This document shows positions 35,092-45,265 of a stretch of 64,000 nt of DNA, piece after piece (position 1 is the first letter of the stretch; each line of letters begins with the position of its first letter). The DNA lies in contig NZ_CP011047.1 of NCBI RefSeq assembly GCF_000982825.1, forward strand, positions 186,001-250,000. The letters run 5' to 3'. The position numbers were made by a program, and so were the translations under genes. Source of the DNA: Cronobacter sakazakii. Lineage in GTDB: Bacteria; Pseudomonadota; Gammaproteobacteria; Enterobacterales; Enterobacteriaceae. Below the pieces are notes generated by a model. That model was given only the letters and a program-made list of their open reading frames with translations. It ran no database searches and was not told the origin of the DNA.

Positions 35092-37998
35092 ATGCCTTTT
35101 ACACTTGGTCAACGCTGGATCAGCGATACGGAAAGCGAACTGGGACTGGGCACCGTGGTGGCGATTGATGCCCGCATGGTGACTCTGCTTTTCCCGGCTA
35201 CCGGTGAAAATCGTCTGTATGCCCGAAATGACTCCCCGGTCACCCGCGTAATGTTCAACCCGGGCGATACCGTGACCAGCCACGAAGGCTGGCAGTTGAA
35301 AGTGGATGAAGTAAAGGAAGAAAACGGCTTACTTATTTATATCGGCACCCGTCTGGATACGCTTGAGGAAAATGTCGCGCTGCGCGAAGTGTTCCTCGAC
35401 AGCAAACTGGTGTTCAGCAAACCGCAGGACCGCCTGTTCGCCGGTCAGATTGACAGAATGGACCGCTTTGCCCTGCGCTATCGCGCCCGCAAGTACCAGA
35501 GCGAACAGTACCGGATGCCGTGGAGCGGCCTGCGCGGCCAGCGCACGAACCTTATCCCGCACCAGCTCAATATCGCCAATGACGTGGGCCGCCGCCACGC
35601 GCCGCGCGTGCTGCTGGCCGATGAAGTGGGTCTCGGCAAAACCATCGAGGCCGGGATGATCATTCATCAGCAGCTGCTTGCAGGCGCGGCCGAGCGCGTG
35701 CTGATTGTCGTGCCGGAAACGCTGCAACACCAGTGGCTGGTGGAGATGCTGCGCCGCTTCAACCTGCGCTTCTCGCTGTTTGATGACGAGCGTTACGCCG
35801 AAGCCCAGCATGAATCCGACAACCCGTTCGACACCGAACAACTGGTGATCTGCTCGCTGGATTTCGTGCGCCGCAACAAGCAGCGCCTTGAGCATCTGTG
35901 CGACGCCGAGTGGGATCTGCTGGTGGTGGATGAAGCCCATCACCTGGTCTGGAGCGAAGATGCCCCGAGCCGTGAATATCAGGCGATTGAACAGCTGGCC
36001 GAACGCGTGCCAGGCGTACTGCTGCTGACCGCGACGCCGGAACAGCTCGGTATGGAGAGCCACTTCGCGCGTCTGCGCCTGCTGGACCCAAACCGTTTCC
36101 ACGATTTCGAGCAGTTTGTCGAAGAACAGCAGAACTATCGCCCGGTGGCGGACGCCGTGGCGCTGCTGCTGGCGGGCACGCACCTGAACGATGAACAGCT
36201 CAACACCTTAAGCGAACTGATTGGCGAACAGGATATCGAGCCGCTGCTGCAAACCGCCAACAGCGACCGCGACGGCGCCGAAAGCGCGCGTCAGGAGCTG
36301 GTCTCCATGCTGATGGACCGCCACGGCACCAGCCGCGTGCTGTTCCGTAACACCCGCAACGGCGTGAAAGGCTTCCCGCAGCGCGAGTTGCACACCATTA
36401 AGCTGCCGCTGCCGACGCAGTACCAGACCGCGATTAAAGTCTCTGGCATCATGGGCACGCGTAAATCTGCCGAAGAGCGCGCGCGCGATATGCTCTACCC
36501 GGAGCAGATTTATCAGGAATTTGAAGGCGACAGCGGCACCTGGTGGAACTTCGACCCGCGCGTGGAGTGGCTGATGGGCTATCTGACCAGCCACCGCTCG
36601 CAGAAAGTGCTGGTGATTTGCGCCAAAGCCGCCACCGCCCTGCAACTGGAGCAGGTGCTGCGCGAGCGAGAAGGCATCCGCGCCGCCGTGTTCCATGAAG
36701 GCATGTCGATTATCGAGCGCGACCGCGCGGCGGCCTGGTTTGCTGAAGAAGATACCGGCGCGCAGGTGCTGCTGTGCTCGGAAATCGGCTCCGAAGGCCG
36801 CAACTTCCAGTTCGCCAGCCAGCTGGTGATGTTCGATCTGCCGTTCAACCCCGATCTGCTGGAACAGCGTATCGGCCGTCTGGACCGTATCGGCCAGGCG
36901 CATGATATCCAGATCCATGTGCCGTACCTTGAGAAAACCGCGCAATCCGTGCTGGTGCGCTGGTATCACGAAGGGCTGGACGCGTTCGAACACACCTGCC
37001 CTACCGGACGCGCCATTTATGACAGCGTCTATGAGCAGCTGATTGGCTACCTCGCCGCCCCGGAGAACACCGAAGGCTTTGACGCGTTGATTCAGGCGTG
37101 CCGCAAACAGCACGATGAACTGAAAGCGCAGCTTGAGCAGGGCCGCGACCGCCTGCTGGAGATCCACTCTAACGGCGGCGAAAAAGCCCAGCAGCTGGCT
37201 GATGCCATCGCTGAACAGGATGACGATACGGGCCTGGTGAATTTCGCCATGAACCTGTTCGACATCGTCGGCATCAATCAGGACGATCGCGGCGAACATA
37301 TGATTGTGCTGACGCCATCCGATCATATGCTGGTGCCGGATTTCCCCGGCCTGCCGGAAGATGGCTGTACCATTACGTTTAACCGCGACGTGGCGCTGTC
37401 GCGCGAAGACGCGCAGTTCATCACCTGGGAGCACCCGCTTATCCGCAACGGTCTGGATCTGATCCTTTCCGGCGACACCGGCAGCTGCACCATTTCGCTG
37501 CTGAAAAACAAAGCGTTACCGGTCGGCACGCTGCTGCTGGAACTGATTTACGTGGTCGAAGCCAAAGCGCCGAAGCAGTTGCAGCTTAACCGCTTCCTGC
37601 CGCCGACGCCGGTCCGCATGCTGCTTGATAAAAACGGCAATAACCTGGCAGGCCAGGTGGAGTTTGAAAGCTTCAACCGCCAGCTCAGCGCCGTGAACCG
37701 CCATACCGGCAGCAAGCTGGTGAACGCGGTGCAGCAGGAAGTGCATGCGATTCTGCAGGGCGGCGAAGCGCAGGTGGAGAAAGCGGCACGCGAGCTTATC
37801 GACGCGGCGCGTCAGGAAGCCGATGACAAACTCTCCGCCGAGCTGTCGCGTCTCGAAGCGCTGCGCGCCGTGAACCCGAATATTCGCGACGACGAACTGG
37901 CGGCGATTGAGCATAACCGTCAGCAGGTACTGGAGAATCTTAACCAGGCGAGCTGGCGACTGGATGCGCTGCGTCTTATCGTAGTGACTCATCAGTAA
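35092..37998 (+). CDS. rapA: RNA polymerase recycling ATPase RapA
   Basis: Swi2/Snf2 ATPase that binds RNA polymerase and promotes its recycling. It is 968 aa, equal to E. coli. It has N-terminal Tudor-like domains (residues 1-105), a helicase core with DEVGLGKT at 177-184 and DEAH at 280-283, the second RecA domain with SEIGSEGRNFQFA and QRIGRLDRIGQ, and C-terminal Spacer and Rpb2-like regions. The previous name is hepA. It lies 12 bp before rluA. Confidence 0.97.
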   Translation: MPFTLGQRWISDTESELGLGTVVAIDARMVTLLFPATGENRLYARNDSPVTRVMFNPGDTVTSHEGWQLKVDEVKEENGLLIYIGTRLDTLEENVALREVFLDSKLVFSKPQDRLFAGQIDRMDRFALRYRARKYQSEQYRMPWSGLRGQRTNLIPHQLNIANDVGRRHAPRVLLADEVGLGKTIEAGMIIHQQLLAGAAERVLIVVPETLQHQWLVEMLRRFNLRFSLFDDERYAEAQHESDNPFDTEQLVICSLDFVRRNKQRLEHLCDAEWDLLVVDEAHHLVWSEDAPSREYQAIEQLAERVPGVLLLTATPEQLGMESHFARLRLLDPNRFHDFEQFVEEQQNYRPVADAVALLLAGTHLNDEQLNTLSELIGEQDIEPLLQTANSDRDGAESARQELVSMLMDRHGTSRVLFRNTRNGVKGFPQRELHTIKLPLPTQYQTAIKVSGIMGTRKSAEERARDMLYPEQIYQEFEGDSGTWWNFDPRVEWLMGYLTSHRSQKVLVICAKAATALQLEQVLREREGIRAAVFHEGMSIIERDRAAAWFAEEDTGAQVLLCSEIGSEGRNFQFASQLVMFDLPFNPDLLEQRIGRLDRIGQAHDIQIHVPYLEKTAQSVLVRWYHEGLDAFEHTCPTGRAIYDSVYEQLIGYLAAPENTEGFDALIQACRKQHDELKAQLEQGRDRLLEIHSNGGEKAQQLADAIAEQDDDTGLVNFAMNLFDIVGINQDDRGEHMIVLTPSDHMLVPDFPGLPEDGCTITFNRDVALSREDAQFITWEHPLIRNGLDLILSGDTGSCTISLLKNKALPVGTLLLELIYVVEAKAPKQLQLNRFLPPTPVRMLLDKNGNNLAGQVEFESFNRQLSAVNRHTGSKLVNAVQQEVHAILQGGEAQVEKAARELIDAARQEADDKLSAELSRLEALRAVNPNIRDDELAAIEHNRQQVLENLNQASWRLDALRLIVVTHQ

Positions 37999-38010
37999 CC
38001 GGAGCGAAAC

Positions 38011-38667
38011 ATGCTGGATGCCTATAACCCGCCGCAAGACCCGTGGCTGCTCATTCTTTATCAGGATGAGCATATTATGGTGGTCAATAAACCCAGCGGT
38101 CTGCTCTCCGTGCCAGGACGGCTTGAGGAGCACAAAGACAGCGTGATGATCCGCATTCAGCGTGATTTCCCGAAGGCAGAGTCGGTGCACCGGCTGGATA
38201 TGGCCACCAGCGGGGTGATTGCGGTGGCGCTCACCAAAGCCGCGGAGCGCGAGCTTAAACGGCAGTTCCGCGAACGCGAGCCGAAGAAGCACTACGTGGC
38301 GCGCGTCTGGGGGCACCCGGAAAACGCGCAGGGGGTGGTGGATTTACCGCTGATTTGCGATTGGCCGAACCGGCCAAAGCAGAAGGTCTGCTATGAAACG
38401 GGCAAAGCGGCGCAAACCGAGTATGAGGTGCTGGAGTACGCGGACGATAACACCGCCCGCGTGTTGCTCAGGCCGATTACCGGGCGTTCGCATCAGCTGC
38501 GCGTGCATATGATGGCGCTTGGCCACCCGATTCTGGGCGATAAGTTTTACGCGACACCCGACGCGTTCGCGCGCGCGCCGCGTCTGCTGCTGCACGCCGA
38601 GCAGCTCACGATTACGCATCCGGCCTACGGCACGCCGATGACGTTCCGGGCACCTGCGGATTTCTGA
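38011..38667 (+). CDS. rluA: 23S rRNA/tRNA pseudouridine synthase A
   Basis: Makes pseudouridine at 23S rRNA position 746 and tRNA position 32. It is 218 aa. The catalytic aspartate is in VHRLDMATSG (HRLD at residues 60-63). The RluA-family segments GRSHQLRVHM and LGHPILGDKFY are present; there is no S4 domain, as usual for this member. It is co-directional with and 12 bp after rapA. Confidence 0.96.
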   Translation: MLDAYNPPQDPWLLILYQDEHIMVVNKPSGLLSVPGRLEEHKDSVMIRIQRDFPKAESVHRLDMATSGVIAVALTKAAERELKRQFREREPKKHYVARVWGHPENAQGVVDLPLICDWPNRPKQKVCYETGKAAQTEYEVLEYADDNTARVLLRPITGRSHQLRVHMMALGHPILGDKFYATPDAFARAPRLLLHAEQLTITHPAYGTPMTFRAPADF

Positions 38668-38705
38668 GCCGCTCCCGGTAACCCATACGTAGTCACCCAT
38701 AAATG

Positions 38706-38732
38706 AAAAGAGACGCAGATGCGTCTCTTTTT
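38706..38732. terminator. bidirectional terminator between rluA and djlA
   Basis: Perfect stem AAAAGAGACGC (38706-38716)/GCGTCTCTTTT (38721-38731) with loop AGAT. T tracts on either strand serve both convergent genes. Confidence 0.9.
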
Positions 38733-38750
38733 GTTTGGCTCAGGCTTTGC

Positions 38751-39563
38751 TTAACGAAACCCTTTCGCCGACTTGATCATGTCGTAGGCTTTCTGAATTT
38801 CCTGCGCCTTCTGCTGCGCCATTTGCATCATCTGCGGCGGCAGCCCTTTGGCAACCAGTTTGTCAGGATGATGCTCGCTCATCAGCTTGCGGTACGCGCG
38901 TTTGATAGTCGTGGCGTCATCGGTCGTTTTGACACCCAGCACGTTGCAGGCGTCTTCCAGCGTCGGCCCGCGCGGTGCCTGCTGCGCATCGCCGTTGTGC
39001 CAGGATTGCTGACCGGAGCCAAACTGCGCGCCGCCCTGCATCATGCGCAGGAACTGATCGAACTGCATGCGGGAAATCCCCAGCTCTTCGCCAATCACAT
39101 ACAGCACGTCGCGCTCTTTCGGGTGCAGCGAGCCGTCCGCAAACGCGGTCTGGATCTGAATTTCCAGAAACATCCGAATCAGATCAAAGCGGCCAAAGCA
39201 GACGCTGCGAAGCTGGCGCATTTTATCGCGCAACGGATAGCCATTTTCCTTGCCCACGCGAAACGCGTTGCGGGCCGCGTCTCGCGACGCGCCGTGCAGG
39301 TTCATGCGATCCATAAACTGCGTCGCCACCTGAATATCGGCTTCCGTGACACGACCTTTCGATTTGGTCAGGTGTCCCATCACCTCAAACGTAGTGGCGA
39401 AGAAGAGCGACTGACGTTCCTGCTGGCTGGTGAACCAGACGGTACGACGGCTGCGCGCTTTGTCTATCATATGGCCTATTACGAGGCCTAAGATGACGCC
39501 CCAGACTCCACCGCCGACCAGCAGCCCGGTGAGCCCTCCAACCAGTTTTCCCCAATACTGCAT
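38751..39563 (-). CDS. djlA: membrane-anchored DnaK co-chaperone DjlA
   Basis: Inner-membrane J-domain protein that stimulates DnaK and is linked to the Rcs capsule/envelope response. It is 270 aa: an N-terminal membrane segment rich in glycine (about residues 5-31), a central TerB-like helical domain, a Gln-rich linker, and a C-terminal J domain (about 205-270) with the HPD motif in EHHPDKLV. It is divergent from lptD. Confidence 0.95.
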   Translation of the reverse strand: MQYWGKLVGGLTGLLVGGGVWGVILGLVIGHMIDKARSRRTVWFTSQQERQSLFFATTFEVMGHLTKSKGRVTEADIQVATQFMDRMNLHGASRDAARNAFRVGKENGYPLRDKMRQLRSVCFGRFDLIRMFLEIQIQTAFADGSLHPKERDVLYVIGEELGISRMQFDQFLRMMQGGAQFGSGQQSWHNGDAQQAPRGPTLEDACNVLGVKTTDDATTIKRAYRKLMSEHHPDKLVAKGLPPQMMQMAQQKAQEIQKAYDMIKSAKGFR

Positions 39564-39746
39564 ATACTCCCCAAATGGTCATGCCGTCAGCCAGAAATTC
39601 CTTTATCATACCTGCCATTCAAAGCGGTGCCTAACCGGCAGGCAGAAAAGCAGACAGGATAACACTGGCGCTGTAGTGATGAGTAAGTTAGTCTCTGACC
39701 GTTTGCCGACGCGAAGCCATTGATGATGGAACCACGAATAACTCGT

Positions 39747-42110
39747 ATGAAAAAACGTATTCCCACCTTGCTGGCCACCATGATTGGCGCAGCCCTTTAC
39801 AGCCAACAAGGCATGGCTGCCGATCTTGCTTCTCAATGTAAGCTTGGCATACCCACCTATAATCGTCCTCTGGTACAGGGCGACCCTAACCAGTTGCCGG
39901 TGACCATTAACGCCGATCACGCGAAAGGTAACTACCCGGACAACGCGGTATTTACTGGTAATGTTGATATTCAGCAAGGTAATGGTCGCCTGCAGGCCGA
40001 TGAAGTACAGCTTCATCAAAAGCAGGTGGAAGGCCAGCCAACGCCTGTGCGCACGGTCGATGCCCTGGGTAATGTGCACTATGATGACAATCAGGTCATC
40101 CTGAAAGGTCCTAAAGCGTGGGCAAATTTAAATACTAAAGATACCAACGTCTGGGAAGGCGATTACCAGATGGTAGGGCGTCAGGGCCGCGGTAAAGCGG
40201 ATCTGATGAAACAGCGCGGCGAAAACCGCTATACCATTCTGGAAAACGGTTCATTTACTTCCTGTCTGCCGGGTTCCGACACCTGGAGCGTGGTCGGTAG
40301 TGAAGTTATCCACGACCGCGAAGAGCAGGTCGCCGAAATCTGGAACGCCCGTTTTAAACTCGGCCCGGTGCCAGTGTTCTACAGCCCCTATTTGCAGCTG
40401 CCGGTTGGCGATAAACGTCGTTCCGGCTTCCTTATCCCGAACGCGCAATACAGTAAGAACAACTATTTCGAGTTCTCCTTACCGTATTACTGGAATATCG
40501 CACCGAACTTCGATGCCACCATTACCCCGCACTACATGCATAAGCGCGGTAACGTGCAGTGGCAGAATGAATTCCGCTATCTGACGCACGCAGGCGCGGG
40601 CCTGATGGAATTCGACTATCTGCCGTCGGATAACGTCTATCAGGATGAGCATCCGGAGATGGATTCTAAGCACCGCTGGCTGTACTACTGGCAGCACGTT
40701 GGTGTAATGGATCAGGTGTGGCGCTTTAACGTTAACTACACCAAGGTTAGCGATACCAGCTACTTTAACGATTTCAACTCGAAATACGGCTCGAGTACCG
40801 ACGGTTACGCAACGCAGTTCTTCAGCGTGGGATATGCGGTCCAGAACTTCGACGCGACACTTTCCGCACGCCAGTTCCAGGTGTTTGATGCCAACCGGGG
40901 TAGCGCTTACCGTGCCGAGCCGCAGCTTGACGTCAATTTCTACCAGAACGACGTCGGGCCGTTCGATACGCATCTTTACGCTCAGGCCGTCCATTTCACT
41001 AACGTGAACGAGAATTACCCGGAAGCGACGCGTCTGCACCTTGAGCCGACCATCAATCTGCCGATGTCTAACGACTGGGGCAGCCTGAATGCCGAGGCAA
41101 AACTGCTGGCGACACATTATCAGCAGGACAATCTCGAACGTTACCGGAACTATCTTGGCGGCAATAACGAAGCGGCTAACAATCTTGAAGATTCCGTTAA
41201 CCGCGTTCTGCCGCAGTTTAAGCTCGACGGTAAAGTGGTCTTCGAGCGTGACGCCAATCTTATCGGCGATGGTTTTACCCAGACCCTGGAGCCGCGCGCG
41301 CAGTATCTCTATGTGCCGTACCGCGATCAGAGCACGATCAACAACTATGACTCCTCATTGCTGCAGTCCGACTACTCTGGCCTGTTCCGTGACCGTACTT
41401 ACGGCGGCCTTGACCGTATCGCGTCTGCAAATCAGGTCACAACGGGCGTGACGTCACGTATTTATGATGACGCCGCGGTTGAACGTTTTAACGTTTCTGT
41501 AGGTCAAATCTACTACTTCACCCAGTCCCGTACCGGCGATGACAACATCAACTGGGAGAAGAATAAAGATACGGGCTCGATGGTCTGGGCAGGTGATACT
41601 TACTGGCGCATCAGCGATCGCTGGGGCCTGCGCGGTGGCGTGCAGTATGACGCGCGCCTTGCTAACGTTGCCACCGGCAATGGCGTCATCGAGTACCGTC
41701 GTGATGAAGATCGCGTGGTGCAGCTGAACTACCGTTACGCAAGCCCGGAGTATATCCAGGCGACGCTGCCGACTTTTGCGCGATCAGAACAGTATAAAGA
41801 CGGTATTAATCAGGTGGGCATGACGGCGAGCTGGCCGGTTGTGGATCGCTGGTCGGTCGTGGGCGCGTATTACTACGACACCAATACCAACGAAGCGGCC
41901 GATCAGATGCTCGGCGTGCAGTACAACTCCTGCTGTTATGCCATCCGCGTCGGTTATGAGCGGAAACTCAACGGCTGGGATATTGATAAGAGCAAATACG
42001 ATGAAGTCATTGGCTTCAACATTGAGCTGCGCGGCCTGAGCTCCAACTACGGTCTCGGCACTCAGCAGATGCTGCGCTCGAATATTCTGCCGTATCAGCG
42101 CTCCATGTAA
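39747..42110 (+). CDS. lptD: LPS-assembly outer-membrane protein LptD
   Basis: Essential beta-barrel that inserts lipopolysaccharide into the outer leaflet with LptE. It is 787 aa from MKKRIPTLLATMIGAALYS; upstream in-frame ATGs would disturb the signal peptide. The signal is cleaved after GMA. A periplasmic OstA/beta-jellyroll domain is followed by the large barrel. The cysteines needed for its disulfides are present: Cys31 (LASQCKLG), the FTSCLPG cysteine near 173, and the Cys-Cys pair in YNSCCYAIRV. It is the first gene of lptD-surA-pdxA-rsmA-apaGH. Confidence 0.97.
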   Translation: MKKRIPTLLATMIGAALYSQQGMAADLASQCKLGIPTYNRPLVQGDPNQLPVTINADHAKGNYPDNAVFTGNVDIQQGNGRLQADEVQLHQKQVEGQPTPVRTVDALGNVHYDDNQVILKGPKAWANLNTKDTNVWEGDYQMVGRQGRGKADLMKQRGENRYTILENGSFTSCLPGSDTWSVVGSEVIHDREEQVAEIWNARFKLGPVPVFYSPYLQLPVGDKRRSGFLIPNAQYSKNNYFEFSLPYYWNIAPNFDATITPHYMHKRGNVQWQNEFRYLTHAGAGLMEFDYLPSDNVYQDEHPEMDSKHRWLYYWQHVGVMDQVWRFNVNYTKVSDTSYFNDFNSKYGSSTDGYATQFFSVGYAVQNFDATLSARQFQVFDANRGSAYRAEPQLDVNFYQNDVGPFDTHLYAQAVHFTNVNENYPEATRLHLEPTINLPMSNDWGSLNAEAKLLATHYQQDNLERYRNYLGGNNEAANNLEDSVNRVLPQFKLDGKVVFERDANLIGDGFTQTLEPRAQYLYVPYRDQSTINNYDSSLLQSDYSGLFRDRTYGGLDRIASANQVTTGVTSRIYDDAAVERFNVSVGQIYYFTQSRTGDDNINWEKNKDTGSMVWAGDTYWRISDRWGLRGGVQYDARLANVATGNGVIEYRRDEDRVVQLNYRYASPEYIQATLPTFARSEQYKDGINQVGMTASWPVVDRWSVVGAYYYDTNTNEAADQMLGVQYNSCCYAIRVGYERKLNGWDIDKSKYDEVIGFNIELRGLSSNYGLGTQQMLRSNILPYQRSM

Positions 42111-42163
42111 TGCTCAGATTTTGAAACATCCTCCGCTTTGCGGTTAAACGAAATGGAAAAGGT

Positions 42164-43450
42164 ATGAAGAACTGGAAAACGCTGCTTCTCGGTATCACCC
42201 TGGTGGTGAATACCAGCTTCGCTGCTCCGCAGGTTGTCGATAAAGTTGCAGCCGTCGTGAACAACGGCGTGGTACTGGAAAGTGACGTTGATGGCCTCAT
42301 GCAGTCGGTAAAGCTTAACGCCAACCAGGCAGGCCAGCAGCTCCCGGATGACAGCACGCTGCGTCATCAGATTCTGGAACGTCTGATCATGGATCAGATT
42401 ATGTTGCAGATGGGCCAGAAAATGGGCGTGAAAATCAGCGATGAACAGCTTGACCAGGCTATCGCTAATATCGCCAAACAAAACAACATGACGCTCGATC
42501 AGATGCGTAGCCGTCTGGCCTATGACGGCCTGAACTACAACACCTATCGCGCCCAGATCCGCAAAGAGATGATCATCTCTGAAGTGCGTAATAACGAAGT
42601 GCGTCGTCGCGTTACTATCCTGCCGCAGGAAGTGGAAACCCTGGCCGAGCAGGTCGGCAACCAGAACGACGCCAGCACCGAACTGAACCTGAGCCACATT
42701 CTGATCCCGCTGCCGGAAAACCCGACCGCCGATCAGGTGAGCGAAGCCGAAGCGCAGGCGCGTTCGATTATCGATCAGGCGCGTAACGGCGGTGATTTCG
42801 GTAAGCTTGCGATTACCTATTCCGCAGACCAGCAGGCGCTGAAAGGCGGCCAGATGGGCTGGGGCCGTATTCAGGAGCTGCCATCGGTATTCGCCCAGGC
42901 GCTGAGCACGGCGAAGAAAGGCGACGTGATTGGCCCGATCCGCTCAGGCGTCGGCTTCCATATCATTAAAGTGAACGATCTGCGTGGCCAGTCTCAGACC
43001 GTGTCGGTCACTGAAGTCCATGCGCGTCACATTCTGCTCAAGCCGTCGCCGATCATGACCGATCAGCAGGCGCGTCAGAAACTTGAAGAGATCGCCGCTG
43101 ATATCAAGAGTGGTAAAACCACCTTTGCTCAGGCCGCGCGTGAATTCTCTCAGGATCCGGGCTCTGCTAACCAGGGCGGGGATCTCGGCTGGGCGGCAGC
43201 GGATGTTTACGATCCGGCTTTCCGCGATGCGCTGATGAGCCTCAGCAAAGGCCAGATGAGCACGCCGGTACACTCGTCTTTCGGCTGGCATCTGATCGAA
43301 CTGCTGGATACCCGCAAGTCTGACCGTACTGACGCGGCCCAAAAAGATCGCGCCTACCGCATGCTGTTTAACCGCAAATTCTCCGAAGAAGCGGCGACCT
43401 GGATGCAGGAACAACGCGCCAGCGCCTACGTGAAAATTCTGAGCAACTGA
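42164..43450 (+). CDS. surA: periplasmic chaperone/peptidyl-prolyl isomerase SurA
   Basis: Escorts outer-membrane proteins, including LptD, through the periplasm. It is 428 aa: signal peptide MKNWKTLLLGITLVVNTSFA, an N-terminal chaperone domain, two parvulin domains (around residues 170-270 with LNLSHILIPLPEN and 280-385 with HARHILLKPSP), and a short C-terminal helix. The stop TGA shares one base with the pdxA ATG. Confidence 0.97.
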   Translation: MKNWKTLLLGITLVVNTSFAAPQVVDKVAAVVNNGVVLESDVDGLMQSVKLNANQAGQQLPDDSTLRHQILERLIMDQIMLQMGQKMGVKISDEQLDQAIANIAKQNNMTLDQMRSRLAYDGLNYNTYRAQIRKEMIISEVRNNEVRRRVTILPQEVETLAEQVGNQNDASTELNLSHILIPLPENPTADQVSEAEAQARSIIDQARNGGDFGKLAITYSADQQALKGGQMGWGRIQELPSVFAQALSTAKKGDVIGPIRSGVGFHIIKVNDLRGQSQTVSVTEVHARHILLKPSPIMTDQQARQKLEEIAADIKSGKTTFAQAAREFSQDPGSANQGGDLGWAAADVYDPAFRDALMSLSKGQMSTPVHSSFGWHLIELLDTRKSDRTDAAQKDRAYRMLFNRKFSEEAATWMQEQRASAYVKILSN

Positions 43451-44445
43451 TGGTAAAAACCCCTCGCGTGGTCATTACGCCCGGCGAACCCGCCGGGATT
43501 GGCCCCGACCTGGTTGTCGCGCTGGCCCAGAATAGCTGGCCTGCGCAACTGGTCGTCTGCGCCGACCCGTCGCTACTTACCGCGCGGGCGGCGCAGCTCG
43601 GTTTACCGCTTACGCTATTGCCCTTCTCGTCTGATAAACCCGCCGCACCCCAGGCGGCTGGCACGCTCACACTTCTGCCCGTTACGCTAAAAGCGCCTGT
43701 CCTTCCCGGTACGCTCGATGCAGCAAACGGCAGTTACGTGGTGGAAACCCTGGCGCGCGCCTGCGATGGCTGCCTGAGCGGCGAATTCGACGCGCTGGTC
43801 ACAGGCCCGGTGCACAAAGGGATTATCAACGACGCGGGCATTCCGTTTACCGGCCATACCGAGTTCTTTGAAGCGCGCAGTCATAGCGAAAAAGTCGTGA
43901 TGATGCTCGCCACCGAAACGCTGCGCGTCGCCCTGGTCACGACACATCTGCCGCTGAAAGCGGTGGCGGACGCCATTACGCCGGATCTCCTGCGCCATAT
44001 CCTCACGACGCTGCATCACGACCTGCAAAGCAAATTTGGTATCGCGAACCCGCACGTGCTGGTCTGCGGTCTGAACCCGCACGCGGGCGAAGGCGGTCAT
44101 ATGGGCACCGAGGAGATCGATACGATTATCCCTGTGCTGGAAGCGATGCGCGCGAAAGGAATGCGTCTCACCGGCCCGCTGCCCGCCGATACCCTTTTTC
44201 AGCCCAAATACCTCGAAAACGCCGATGCGGTGCTGGCGATGTACCACGATCAGGGCCTGCCCGTGCTAAAATACCAGGGATTTGGCCGCGCGGTGAACAT
44301 TACGCTCGGCCTGCCCTTTATCCGCACGTCGGTCGATCACGGCACCGCGCTGGAGCTGGCAGGTTCCGGAAACGCCAGCGTCGGCAGTTTTATTACGGCG
44401 CTTAATCTCGCCATCAGCATGATTGTGAACAGTAAGAATCAATGA
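43450..44445 (+). CDS. pdxA: 4-hydroxythreonine-4-phosphate dehydrogenase
   Basis: NAD-dependent oxidation and decarboxylation step of pyridoxal 5'-phosphate synthesis. It is 331 aa. Metal- and substrate-binding histidines lie in GPVHKGIINDAGIPFTGHTE and LNPHAGEGGHMG, and in MYHDQGLPVLKY. It overlaps surA by 1 bp and rsmA by 4 bp, so translation is coupled. Confidence 0.96.
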   Translation: MVKTPRVVITPGEPAGIGPDLVVALAQNSWPAQLVVCADPSLLTARAAQLGLPLTLLPFSSDKPAAPQAAGTLTLLPVTLKAPVLPGTLDAANGSYVVETLARACDGCLSGEFDALVTGPVHKGIINDAGIPFTGHTEFFEARSHSEKVVMMLATETLRVALVTTHLPLKAVADAITPDLLRHILTTLHHDLQSKFGIANPHVLVCGLNPHAGEGGHMGTEEIDTIIPVLEAMRAKGMRLTGPLPADTLFQPKYLENADAVLAMYHDQGLPVLKYQGFGRAVNITLGLPFIRTSVDHGTALELAGSGNASVGSFITALNLAISMIVNSKNQ

Positions 44446-45263
44446 ATAATCGAGTCCATCAGGGCCATTTAGCCCGCAAACGCTTCGGGCAAAACTTTCT
44501 TAACGATCAATTCGTTATAGACAGCATCGTCTCTGCAATTAACCCACAAAAAGGCCAGGCGATGGTAGAAATCGGCCCGGGCCTTGCCGCATTAACCGAG
44601 CCGGTGGGCGAACGCCTTGACCAGCTTACCGTTATCGAGCTTGACCGCGATCTGGCAGCGCGCCTGCAAACGCATCCGTTCCTTGGCCCGAAGCTGACCA
44701 TTTATCAGCAGGACGCCATGACCATGGATTTCGGCGAACTGTCGCAGAAAATGGGCCAGCCGCTGCGCGTGTTCGGTAACCTGCCATACAACATCTCGAC
44801 CCCGCTGATGTTCCACCTCTTTAGCTATACTGATGCGATTGCCGACATGCACTTCATGCTGCAAAAAGAGGTGGTCAACCGTCTGGTTGCGGGGCCGAAC
44901 AGCAAGGCGTACGGTCGTTTAAGCGTGATGGCGCAATATTTCTGCCAGGTTATTCCTGTGCTTGAAGTACCGCCGACCGCCTTTACGCCGCCGCCTAAAG
45001 TGGATTCCGCCGTGGTGCGCCTTGTGCCGCACGCCACGCCGCCGCATCCGGTGAAAGAGCTGCGTCTGTTAAGCCGTCTCACCACCGAAGCGTTTAACCA
45101 GCGCCGTAAAACGATTCGCAACAGCCTTGGCAATGTGTTCAGCCCTGAGGTTCTGACGTCGCTCGGCATCGACCCGGCTATGCGCGCCGAGAATATTTCT
45201 GTTGCGCAGTATTGCCAGATGGCGAATTATTTAGCTGATAATCCGCCCTCGAAGGAGAGCTAA
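44442..45263 (+). CDS. rsmA: 16S rRNA dimethyladenosine transferase
   Basis: Dimethylates A1518 and A1519 of 16S rRNA (KsgA; kasugamycin sensitivity). It is 273 aa. SAM-binding motif EIGPGLAALTEPV, acidic VIELDRDLAARL, and the catalytic NLPYNISTPL are present. The C-terminal helical domain includes RRKTIRNSLGN. Confidence 0.97.
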   Translation: MNNRVHQGHLARKRFGQNFLNDQFVIDSIVSAINPQKGQAMVEIGPGLAALTEPVGERLDQLTVIELDRDLAARLQTHPFLGPKLTIYQQDAMTMDFGELSQKMGQPLRVFGNLPYNISTPLMFHLFSYTDAIADMHFMLQKEVVNRLVAGPNSKAYGRLSVMAQYFCQVIPVLEVPPTAFTPPPKVDSAVVRLVPHATPPHPVKELRLLSRLTTEAFNQRRKTIRNSLGNVFSPEVLTSLGIDPAMRAENISVAQYCQMANYLADNPPSKES

Positions 45264-45265
45264 AC